Positions 31,827-41,342 of a stretch of 64,000 nucleotides of DNA are shown piece after piece. The stretch comes from Salvia splendens. Lineage: Eukaryota; Streptophyta; Magnoliopsida; Lamiales; Lamiaceae. The notes below the pieces were generated by a model. The model was not told the DNA's origin. It made no database searches and saw nothing but the letters and a program-made list of their open reading frames with translations. Within the stretch, counting starts at the first letter, position 1, and the number at the start of each line of letters is the position of its first letter. Location of the stretch: positions 30,291,012 to 30,355,011 of the forward strand of contig NC_056037.1 of the NCBI RefSeq assembly GCF_004379255.2, given 5' to 3'. The position numbers were made by a program, and so were the translations under genes.

Positions 31827-33371
31827 TGCTTGATGGTGCCGAACTGATTGCTCGGCACTTTTTAGCGCAATCTGCAGACATTCTTTTGCTCTCTTTTGAT
31901 CACCTCGGATGACCGCTATCCCATTTTTAGTGGGAATCTTGATGGTGAGGTGATAAGTAGAGCAAACGGCCCGAACTGTGTTGAGCCAGTCCCTCCCCAG
32001 GATGATGTTGTACGGAGACCGAGCTTTCACCACAAAGAACTCGATCATCGTATTGGAGCTTGTAGGCGCTTTTCCCACCGTGATCGGAAGGCTGATAATA
32101 CCTTCAGGGCGGGTGTCCTCCTGGGCGAAACTTTTCAGAGGAAGTGGAGCCGGACTGAGCCGAGCTGGATCCACTTCCATTTTATCGAAACATTCTTTAA
32201 AAAGAATGCTGACTGACGCTCCTGTATCCACAAATACTCTGTGGACCAGTTTGTTTGCCACCCCGGCTTGGATGACAATAGCGTCTTGGTGAGGAGAGAT
32301 GGCTGGGACGGGATCGGCATCTGAAAATGTAATCACTTCGTCTTTCTTCAGCCTTTTATGTGTTGGTTCCTCTTGATTGGAACCTCTGCGTTCTGCTTTT
32401 AGGGACGACTTAGTCTTCCCGGCTGGGAGAGCATCAATAGTCAGGATTACTCCATCGTATTGCGGCTCGTCGTCGTCTTCGGGATCCTCATGTCTTTTCG
32501 GATCCTGAGGATTGCAGTTCGCACTTCTCTGCCTTTTGTTCTTTTTCGGCTGCTTGCTTTGGTATTTTTTTAACGTTCCTGTTTTCACAAGAACGTCAAT
32601 ACCTGCAGCCAAATCTCGGCACTCCTCGGTATCGTGACCGTGGGTTTGATGGAAGGAGCAATATTGATCCTGAAGTCGCCGTGCGGCTGATTTCGTCATC
32701 CGCTTTGGTTTTTCGAACATATCGGAATGTAGTTCGAAAATTTCCGCTCTTGACTTGTTTAATGGTACGAACTGAGCGGGCGGCTTCTCAGGATTGAGAC
32801 GTGGTCCCAATCTGCCTTGTACTGGTGCCCTTTGAATTCTTTCAAAAGGAGTTCGGCGAGGAAGCACCTGGTCGCTTTGATCGGGCTTCCTTTTGTCTCC
32901 TTGGGATGAGCTGTCTAACGACCGTTTTCGACGGTCTGCCTCATCCGCACGAGAAAACTGGTCCGCAATGTCCCACATTTCTTGAGCTGTTTGCGGACCG
33001 CACTCCACGAGCTTTCTGTAGAGAGCTCCGGGCAGGATTCCATTTTGGAATGCCGAGATGACAAGTAGATCATTGAGATTATCTACTTGTAGGCATTCCT
33101 TATGGAATCTCGTCAGGAAGTCGCTGATCTTTTCGTCGCGACCTTGACGTATAGAAAGCAGCTGAGCCGAAGTGATTCGGGCTTCCGCTTTCTGAAAGAA
33201 CCTCCTGTGGAAAGCATCCATGAGATCTCGGTAGGATCTGATGCTGCCTTGAGGAAGGCTGTCGAACCACCTTCTGGCGTTCCCGATGAGCAACTCGGGG
33301 AACAGCTTGCACATGTGGACCTCATAGACCCTGGTTCGCCATATTATATTGATAGCGTCCCAAGAAGTCAT
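31824..33371 (-). CDS. Gypsy gag C-terminal part plus protease
   Basis: An open frame of 515 codons, whose first ATG falls in the N-terminal overlap. It contains the retrotransposon gag core (LFPELLIGNARRWFDSLP, then AFHRRFFQKAEARITSAQLL), a zinc-binding segment (CSFHQTHGHDTEEC), a basic linker, and aspartic protease (VFVDTGASVSILF and ILGRDWLNT). It ends at the UAG described above. The N-terminal part of gag lies in a different frame (33897-33322), so full gag is not made from this copy without a frame change. Confidence 0.9.
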   Translation of the reverse strand: MTSWDAINIIWRTRVYEVHMCKLFPELLIGNARRWFDSLPQGSIRSYRDLMDAFHRRFFQKAEARITSAQLLSIRQGRDEKISDFLTRFHKECLQVDNLNDLLVISAFQNGILPGALYRKLVECGPQTAQEMWDIADQFSRADEADRRKRSLDSSSQGDKRKPDQSDQVLPRRTPFERIQRAPVQGRLGPRLNPEKPPAQFVPLNKSRAEIFELHSDMFEKPKRMTKSAARRLQDQYCSFHQTHGHDTEECRDLAAGIDVLVKTGTLKKYQSKQPKKNKRQRSANCNPQDPKRHEDPEDDDEPQYDGVILTIDALPAGKTKSSLKAERRGSNQEEPTHKRLKKDEVITFSDADPVPAISPHQDAIVIQAGVANKLVHRVFVDTGASVSILFKECFDKMEVDPARLSPAPLPLKSFAQEDTRPEGIISLPITVGKAPTSSNTMIEFFVVKARSPYNIILGRDWLNTVRAVCSTYHLTIKIPTKNGIAVIRGDQKRAKECLQIALKSAEQSVRHHQA

Positions 33372-33897
33372 GAGGATCCTCTAGCCCGTCATAAGTCATT
33401 GACGGTGTCCGGTAGTTCCGCGGCAAAGGAGTCCGGGTGATGTCGTCCGAGAATGGAGTCTTTAATGCTCCGTACATGGCGAACCCGACATCTCTTCGGT
33501 ACGGAGGAGATGGAGTTCTCCTGTGGTTCCGGTACCGAGGAGGAACATGTCGGGGTTGAGGATTCTTTCTCCTGGAAGACACGTCACTACTGCGGTAGTG
33601 ACTTTCATGTCTGGATGAGGAGGGAGAATCCGCCGTTGTCTTCTCCGACTGTTGGCTCTTCTGCAGGAAGGTTAAGAACTCCTCCTGCTTCTCGGCCAAG
33701 AACAGCTTGACAGCCTCGTTCAAATCAGGCTGCTGGGAAGACTCGGTGTGTGGACCTTTTGAGCGGCTTGCTCCTTCTCCGTGAGAACTGGAAGTAGATT
33801 TTTCACGAGGCTGCTTTCCAGGCCTATGGGCTGCTGGATTAGCTTCCTCATGGTTATCACGGACGGAGGCACGGGTGTTATGTGATCTGGTATGCAT
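33322..33897 (-). CDS. Gypsy gag N-terminal part, frameshifted from the rest
   Basis: An open frame of 191 codons starting MHTRSHNTRASVRDN, 60 bp from the primer-binding site. It has a basic, Ser-rich head, a short helix (EAVKLFLAEKQEEFLTFLQK) and an Arg/Pro-rich linker, and ends in MTYDGLEDPHDFLGRYQ, the usual lead-in to the gag core. The frame stops about 16 codons later, where the gag core continues in another phase with a 50-nt overlap. In an element with identical LTRs this is a very recent mutation, a sequencing error, or less likely a recoding site. Confidence 0.85.
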   Translation of the reverse strand: MHTRSHNTRASVRDNHEEANPAAHRPGKQPREKSTSSSHGEGASRSKGPHTESSQQPDLNEAVKLFLAEKQEEFLTFLQKSQQSEKTTADSPSSSRHESHYRSSDVSSRRKNPQPRHVPPRYRNHRRTPSPPYRRDVGFAMYGALKTPFSDDITRTPLPRNYRTPSMTYDGLEDPHDFLGRYQYNMANQGL

Positions 33898-33956
33898 TTT
33901 TTTTTTTTTGGTAGAAGAGGATCAAAACTCGCTTTATCACAAATTTGGTTCTCTGT

Positions 33957-33974
33957 TTCCCACAGACGGCGCCA
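33957..33974 (-). other. Primer-binding site of the gypsy element
   Basis: On the minus strand this reads TGGCGCCGTCTGTGGGAA, one base from the 5' LTR. It is identical over 18 nt to the primer-binding site of the copia element at 9626-9643. Confidence 0.8.
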
Positions 33975-33975
33975 G

Positions 33976-34655
33976 TGATGAAGCGGCGAATTTTCGATGG
34001 TAATTAATGCACGTAAAAATAAATTACGACACAGAGGTTTTACGTGGTTCGATTTACTGAGGTAAATCTACGTCCACGGGGAGAAATGGGGGCAGGTTTG
34101 TATTGCTTGATCTGCGAATTACAGCTTACAACACTGGCCTGCTTTATGATATTCTCTCTAGAGAGCTTTTTTAGAGTTTAAAAGAAGAAGCAGAAGACCT
34201 TATCTATCTGACCTAGGTTCTATTTATACAGTGAACTAAGATCGTGGCATGCAGCATTTATTAGGTAGTGGATGTCGTGGAGATCGTGGCGACCTTGCAT
34301 GGGTCCACTATCCTGCATGAGTTAATGACTGCTTGACACCACTAAATAGATCGTCGGTGTAGTGGAGGTAGAAATCTTGTATGAGTCCACTATCTCCTAG
34401 TTCGGTCGAATACTGAGACCGAACTGCTGAATTATTGCCGAGCAGCTTTTGCCGATCTGAGAGTAGAGCTTGATGCCGACCTGAGAGCAGAGCTTGATGA
34501 GTTGGCTTTCACCGAGCTGTAGGCTGGGGCCGAACTCTTTGGTTGTACCGAACTGAACTCTTTAGTCATGCCGGACTGATACTCTTTAGTCATGCCGAAC
34601 TATACTCTGTCTTGGGCTTTACTGCTGTTGGGCTTGTTTAGTACGTACTCTATCA
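33976..34655 (-). repeat. Gypsy element 5' LTR (680 bp)
   Basis: No difference from 27178-27857 was found on line-by-line comparison. U5 carries ACGTGGTTCG at 34042 and TACGTCCACGG at 34069 around a 7-bp stem (GATTTAC, loop TGAG, GTAAATC). Confidence 0.97.
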
Positions 34656-36024
34656 AGTTCTCTATCATTTCTTTCTTTTATATCTATCTGTCTGTCTGTC
34701 TGTCTATTCGGTCTCATTGTGATTTTCATGATTGTGATTGCGAATCGAACTAATGTGTGTGACTTGTGTTGTTTTGGGAAGGAATAACAGTAATTAATCA
34801 ATGGTGCTTTAATTTCATCTTGAGAATTCTATGGGAAATATTTTGGTTGTTAATTGTGTTGCTCAATCTTCTCGAGATGTTCGATGGATCATGGATATGC
34901 TTGTAGCATAGGATTTTCCAATTTATGTATGTGTTTGAATTATTGCTGAAAACAAGGATTGAAACAAACAAAATTGGAATTTCATTGCTGCCATATTTAT
35001 GTCCACACATGTTGAAGCAATGCTGCTGTCCTCATCAAATTATTACGATTCACTTCTTCATAACAGTGAAATTATATTCGCCGGAAATTACTAGTTAAAT
35101 GGTAGTATTAGTTAGGGATAATCAGACGATTCAACACTTCAATTGGAAACACTTATAAGTATATTATTATTACATCAAATCTAAAGGATTAATTTACCAT
35201 TAATCGATTCGGAGCTAAATCTGATTAGCGATCAAGAAATTAAGGGAACCGTAGTTGATTAGAAAGATGGAAAAGTTATCTGTACTTTTTCACCTTCGTT
35301 AGGGTTTGGCAATTGGAGCCTTTGTGCTTGGCCACTACTATTTTAATAAATAATTAGTTTATTAATTAATTAGTATAAAACTTCATCAGTTATATTAATT
35401 AATTGATTGGTTAAGGCAAAATTCGATGCGACATAGTTTACAATATGAATTAATTTAAAAAATATCGGAATTGGAACTAATGTGAGCGTTAGCTTGGAAA
35501 ATACTAAAGTTAATCTGATGACAGCAAAAGGAAATTGAGGATTAAGGGAGTACTAGAGCTTAATTAATAGTATACATATCATTTCAAATTACTATATTGT
35601 CATAATTATAGGGTTTTTTCTATTTTCAATACTAGTTCTTCATAAATCATACTAGCTCCAATCCCACACCCATCACATTTAATAGCATGTTAATTTTCAA
35701 ACTAAGCTGTTGGTGTGTATAGAACAGCTAGTGAATTATATATTCTGCTATCAAAGTAATATGCTAACTCACATATCATGATAATCTAGCAACATAAATA
35801 CCAATGCAATGTTAAGTATACATCGGATTAAATGTACCTTCTAGAATCATCCAATTAGAAGAATTTTGTACAATGTTCTGTTTATAATTTTAGCTTATAT
35901 GTATCCATCAGAGTCTTGATTTCCGTGCTTCCAAATATCGGAAGTCAATTCAAGTCATGTTACTTCCAACATGAGGCCATTACAAGAAACTCTCCCAGCC
36001 CTAATTACTTTAGAGGTTGAGGTC
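34656..36024. other. Displaced 3' flank of nicotianamine synthase, no further gene seen
   Basis: Before the gypsy insertion this DNA directly followed the nicotianamine synthase stop codon, so its first few hundred bases are probably the original 3' UTR and terminator. It contains a TCTG microsatellite near 34687-34706. The remainder is AT-rich and without a recognisable gene. Confidence 0.55.
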
Positions 36025-36439
36025 TGATACGATATCATATCTTAGGAAATCACAATTATTTAGTTATCTTTTATTTCACCAAATCTTTTCCATATCTTAG
36101 TTTTCTTATTCAATAAGTTAGGGTAATATTCTACTATTATAAATATGAGAGCTTGTTATCATATTTAAGCATCCAACAATGAATCAATGAATATTATTAT
36201 TTTGGTCAAATGCCCCGAGTTATGCTTTGAATCCGTAATTCCCTACGCTACCTGCTGCCCGACGGAAGGTCTCCGCGCACAGCCGGAACGTATATCTGAT
36301 CTGTGGTCGTTGCCCGACGGGTTGGAACCCGCGCACAGCCGCCCAGATCTTTATCTCCGCCAACCCTCACAGGCGCCGGATTATCTTTATCTCGTTATTG
36401 TCCGTTTTATCGGATCGTTAGGGATTTAGGTCCTTAACA
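36025..36439 (+). repeat. Solo LTR of the non-autonomous family
   Basis: This 415-bp segment is the reverse complement of the LTRs at 22017-22428 and 24182-24595 over its full length. It starts TGATACGATATC, ends CCTTAACA, and is flanked by a perfect 5-bp duplication, AGGTC (36020-36024 and 36440-36444). No interior remains. It is the product of recombination between the two LTRs of an inserted copy. Confidence 0.92.
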
Positions 36440-36444
36440 AGGTC

Positions 36445-38955
36445 TTAGTTATGTAGTTGAACATATTAAAAATGAAAAAAGAAAGTAATCCTCTTCTTAT
36501 AGATTCTCCAACAGTCTCTTTTCTCTTTCTGTCTTTACTCCTAACTCTCAAACCCTTTAAGAGAGTCAATTTTGTCACACTATGTAAGCCTAAGCTCGTT
36601 ATTAACAAACCCTATCACAAGCTCAGCTAGAAGATGTTTGTTTTCAAACTTGTTATTTTTATCAACAAGCTAAAAATTTTAAAAATTTTAATTCTAATTA
36701 TGAAATAAATAAATTTGAAAACATATAGTATGTATTATTATAAATTTTAAGCAATGAGAAAAAAACAAGTAAACGGAGATCATTTGTCAAATTTAATCTT
36801 CTATTTCAATCATGACATTGTCATCAGCTTAGGCGGAACAAATTATGACAAATTTATCTATCTAAGTTTAGCAAATAATTATGACATCTTCTAACTAACA
36901 ATAAGATGGAATATCATTTTGCGATTAAAAATCTAACCGAACTGAAATACTAGAAGAAGATATATTGGAAAGTCTACATGTGTTTGTTTACTTCAATGGA
37001 GTAGTACATAATTCGCTAACCAGCTCAGCAACTACTTTGGGTTAAAAAAAAGGGAAAGAAAAAAGTTGTAGAGTTTATAAGCATTATTTAATTGAGTAAC
37101 CTTATCAATTTTGTACATAAAATTTGGTGGAAAAAAAAGTGTATGATAGCATTAGAATGTTGACATCCTATGCACATCAACTTTATAGTCGTGCGATGAA
37201 TTGAGTAGTACAGTACTGCATCTGTAACTGAATATTACTGTTTTTTAATATTTAAATATTAATACATCACATTGGGATTATAAATGGTGTGGTGGGCAAG
37301 ACGATCGAAATATTCCAATTCCAAACATTCTATCACATTTCACAAATTAAACACAATACTCCAATCGCAACAATAGTGTCACCATCTTTTAATTTGTTAT
37401 TTTTAGTATTTTATTTTTAGATAATTGGAATGTAACGAAATCACGTGATATGCCTTATCGAAGTTTGCATGAAAAATATATTGAAATACTATAGTTTTGT
37501 ATTATTACTATTTATATTGAAAAAATTGAGTCAAAACTAGTTAGTAGAATATGCTACATACTTAACTAAATATAAAACAAATAAAATGAAACATAAAATA
37601 TTAAACATCCCAAAATTGCAAAATTGGATATTTAGCGGTGGATGAATGGAGTATTATATTGTAGTAGTATATCCAAAAAAATTTACAACAACATAAAATG
37701 TGGTAATTTTTTCGTGGAGTAACATTTATGAAAATTGCAGCATTTAAAAAAATTGTTAAAAATAGGTAAAAGTTTGTGCAATAAATGGCAATTAATTTAA
37801 GTTACTATGTAATTCAATTTTAAAAAATATAGAAAATATAAACAAAAAATCATGATAAAAGATGTAATGATTATTTGGTTGATTATTCCAAATATGTTAT
37901 TGAAATAATTATTTTGCAGAAAATCAAACAAGAAAACAAAGTCTGGAAAATATGGTTGAATTCAAATTCTGTTAGGAGTAATTCGGAGAATTGACTAGCT
38001 AAACTCAAAACCCTAATCTCTACAGATACAATAGTATATACCATAATCTAGACAAATTCTCCAGTGAATGATGAATTGATAAGATGACCAATCTCTAAAT
38101 GTTGCTTTCACTTTGGTGTGGGAAACCTGAGGTTTTTTCTGTGTTCTTGCTCTCCCAAATGTAAAAGATGTCAAATATGATCCTCCCCAAATCCTTATAT
38201 ATGTGCTAGTCTTGTGGACTTAATTCGGGATGTCCTGAAAACAAACTAGGTTGAGGGTTGTGTAAATAATTTTATTACAATCCTATATTCTGCAAAATGT
38301 TGGACCTCTTTAACAGAGGCAGATGGTACATCCAATAGTCATATATTAACAAATCACAACAAAATGTTGGACTCTTTAACAATGATGGAAAGATGCATAT
38401 ATAATGGAGCAATGGCTTTATAGTCCTTTGATGTATTAGTAATTAAGAAATGTTGGCCTCTATGTAAATTGAATGGCCACTATCACATCCTGAATTGGAA
38501 GTAGTACATCTTTTCAATATTCAACTTGTTCAATGCTCTTTGCTTTCTTTCTTCAATATAAAGGGCTCTTATCACACATCATCCCCTTTTACCCTTTTTT
38601 TTGCTGGTGCTCACCATTGATTGGCTTATAACATCTTCCTCCTATTTTATTTTAAATTAATTATAGTAGTACTTAATTATAATTTGAGCTAGTGATGCTC
38701 AAGATGATAAGCATATATACATATACATGATTTAATTCACATATCATGCATGAAATATTTATATAAGATTAGTAAATCAGAGGGGCTAATTCTAATTAAC
38801 TCCACATGACCAGTAAACTGCCTCAGCACCTAGCCCTCTACCAAATTTCACAACCTATGATTATTGACCTTTTATAATTCAAAAGTAATGCGGCTACTCG
38901 ACGAGGATGAAAAAGCATAGAATTGCATAAAGACAATTATGAGTGGGGTTGCCTA
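36445..38955. other. AT-rich intergenic region, no gene seen
   Basis: 2.5 kb of AT-rich sequence. Only short chance frames occur, with no homology that I recognise. No tRNA or rRNA-like structure and no clear mobile-element ends were seen. Confidence 0.5.
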
Positions 38956-38958
38956 TAA

Positions 38959-39497
38959 GAGCATCTCCAGTGGGCGGACATCCCACTAGGACATCCACTA
39001 GGACATCCCAAAAACATCTCCTGCCACGTCACTAGGACTTCCCATCCCACTGCCACGTCACTAGGACATCCCCTGCACAATCCGCCCTTCCCATCGCCCT
39101 TCCCACTAGGACATCCGGCAATAAAAAAAATCACAATAATTTAATTACGTAAAAACGGAAATATAATTTTGACACGGAATACGGGAAAGCAAAATACGGG
39201 CAAAAATACATAATCCAACATCCCCGGCTCACTCCGCGTTGAAATGAAGTTCAACGAGCCGTATATATAGAGTTTTTTTTTTAAAAAAAAATAATAATTT
39301 CCGGACGTCCGACCGGGACGTCCGACCCTTGCCACAGTGGCGGACGTCCGCCCGCCCGTCGCCGGGACGTCCGAGGACACCCGACGTCCTCACGGGACGT
39401 CCGTATCCGACCTAAACGCCACAATGGGGGACGTCCCGGTCGCCCGTCGCGACGTCCGACCGGATGTCCGACCGGACGTCCGCCATTGGAGATGCTC
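38959..39497. mobile_element. PIF/Harbinger-like MITE with subterminal GGACGTCC arrays
   Basis: The left end, GAGCATCTCCAGTGGGCGGAC, pairs with the right end, which reads on the minus strand GAGCATCTCCAATGGCGGAC. The 3-bp target TAA lies at 38956-38958 and 39498-39500. The left subterminal region repeats ACTAGGACATCC and the right repeats GGACGTCC and GACGTCCG at least ten times. It is 539 bp, and no transposase frame survives. Confidence 0.85.
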
Positions 39498-39500
39498 TAA

Positions 39501-39979
39501 CAATGTCATCACATTTCTTTTACCAACTTTATTTAAGCACTAGTTGATCCTTTTCCAATAGCTTTCTCTAAAAATAAATTGATTTGGTTAAGCTTAGGTT
39601 CAATCTTGTCAAAAATGGTATTACGTGGCAGTTTGACACACCATTTTCCGTACACTGCACTTACTAATTGATTTTGCGACACATAACAATTGGACACATG
39701 GACGATGGGGCAAATGTCCTCCCTCAAATTTATCTCATATATAAATAAAATCTGTTATAAAGCAAAATTATTATACTTCGACCCTAGTACAGTGTCAACT
39801 ATGTAGCTTAATGTCATGGATTATCTGTTCGTTGCACATGAAATCTGCAAATGGTACTTAAACTTTTAACCCAAATTTGTTTCAATTTTCTTGTAGATTA
39901 GTTGGTTTCAGCTTTCTTTTAATTTGTTATAGTGCAAACTACCCAAACCTATATAATTATAGTTAAAGTTATAGTAAGT
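39501..39979. other. Short intergenic gap
   Basis: No gene or repeat boundary seen; ends at the target site of the old copia element (TAAGT at 39975-39979). Confidence 0.5.
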
Positions 39980-40823
39980 TGTGATGGTGTAGGACCCCTT
40001 ATTGAAGAAGCCCAGATTTGCCAACATTGCAACGGTGCCTGAGATCCAGTGACTCATTGCTTTATGTGTGTTTAGCCCAAGTGTTTGAGCCAGGTGCCAC
40101 GTGTTGGCTGTTAGGCCGTGGAAAGGGTTGAGTCATTTATATACTCCAACCCTAATCTCTCTTCCTCACTTTTCACTCTCCATTCTCTCTGCAGCTTCTC
40201 TCTGATATTTCTAGGGTTTTGTCCCTTGAGTGTTTCTCTGTGCTCTGGCTTGAAATCTTCCTCCTCTCTGTTCTTGTGTGTAAACACTAGTGTGTGCGAG
40301 TGAGGAGTGGTGTTGAAACCTCTAGTTTCTGGTATGTGATTCTTAACCATTTGTGAGGTTTTTGCTGTTGGTGAGAGTGTCTGCGAGGGAATACCTGATG
40401 TGTGTGGTGTGAGTTCTTGAGGTGATTCTTCAGTAAGGCTACTGGATCTAGGGTTTCTGAGATACAGTACTTGGTAGACTGCGGTCTGCTTGTCACACCT
40501 TCATCCTTATGGTAGATCGAACTGTGATTTGGGATATTGTGGGCTCGGTATTAAAAGAACCTGTGCGGTTGTACGAAGTGCAACTTGAGCCTACTGTTTT
40601 TCTGATATGATTTATTTTGATTACTGTCATCACTTGTAATTTGTGGAGTTTATGGTTTCCTTGAAGTCACTAACCGTGTATTGATGTTTCAGGAGGATCT
40701 AATCGTTTAGTTAGTTTAGATCTACACCTCTGTAATTGATCTGTTCAGTGAGGGTTGATCTTCTCAATATTTGAGTGTACTTAGGTCATTCAACCTTAGC
40801 CTTCGGCTGGTCGATCCCTAACA
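39980..40823 (+). repeat. 5' LTR of the old copia element (844 bp)
   Basis: Starts TGTGATGGTGTAGGACC and ends CGATCCCTAACA, directly before the primer-binding site. A TATA-like TTTATATA lies near 40135. Confidence 0.92.
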
Positions 40824-40824
40824 G

Positions 40825-40837
40825 TGGTATCAGAGCC
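40825..40837 (+). other. Primer-binding site, initiator tRNA-Met type
   Basis: TGGTATCAGAGCC, one base after the LTR, matches the complement of the plant initiator tRNA-Met 3' end, the standard primer of many copia elements. Confidence 0.9.
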
Positions 40838-41342
40838 ACGTTAGGATCAGCCGAGGCTTGTGGTTTTAACTGCTCAAGGCCTCTATTCCTACCGTGGTTT
40901 CTCTTGTAATTGGTTCTTTGGAAAAGAGATCTGCTCCTAGATCTCTTGCTCTGGTATTGCTTTCTTTCTCCTCTTTTCTAGCTCTCCTGTTTGTGTAACG
41001 CCCTACTTTCGGAACCCTAATTTGCGAAGCATAAAATTTTTGCTTTTAATGCTTTTAATGCCATAAGTATGTGAATTAAATGATGAGTGAATTAATTGCA
41101 TGTTTTCTGTGTGACCTAATTGCGTTTTGGAATTTAGATTTGATTTGATTAGTCAAATCCGTTGAGCATATGACATGGCTGTTGAATAGTCAAAGATGTG
41201 GAACATATGACGTGGCCAGTGACGAAGCCAGAATTTTACGGTTGGAGGGTCCAAATAAAAAATTCAAATTATAAAATGAAACATAAATAATATTACATAA
41301 TATAAATATAATGTTGTAAACACATAGTTCCATACAATGGTA

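Larger units (their letters stand above)
27178..34655 (-). mobile_element. Complete Ty3/gypsy retrotransposon, Tat lineage
   Basis: A 7,478-bp element with two 680-bp LTRs (27178-27857 and 33976-34655) that look identical, and a perfect 5-bp target duplication AGTTC (27173-27177 and 34656-34660). The interior, read on the minus strand, has a primer-binding site, gag, protease, reverse transcriptase, RNase H, a second archaeal-type RNase H, integrase and a 650-bp 3' non-coding tail before the purine tract. The extra RNase H marks the Tat branch. The identical LTRs indicate a very recent insertion. Gag carries a frameshift, and gag-pro and pol are separated by one in-frame UAG. Confidence 0.95.

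Noticed and set aside
28562..33710. Many plus-strand ORFs across the gypsy element
   Set aside because: They lie opposite intact gag, protease and pol frames and show no domains.
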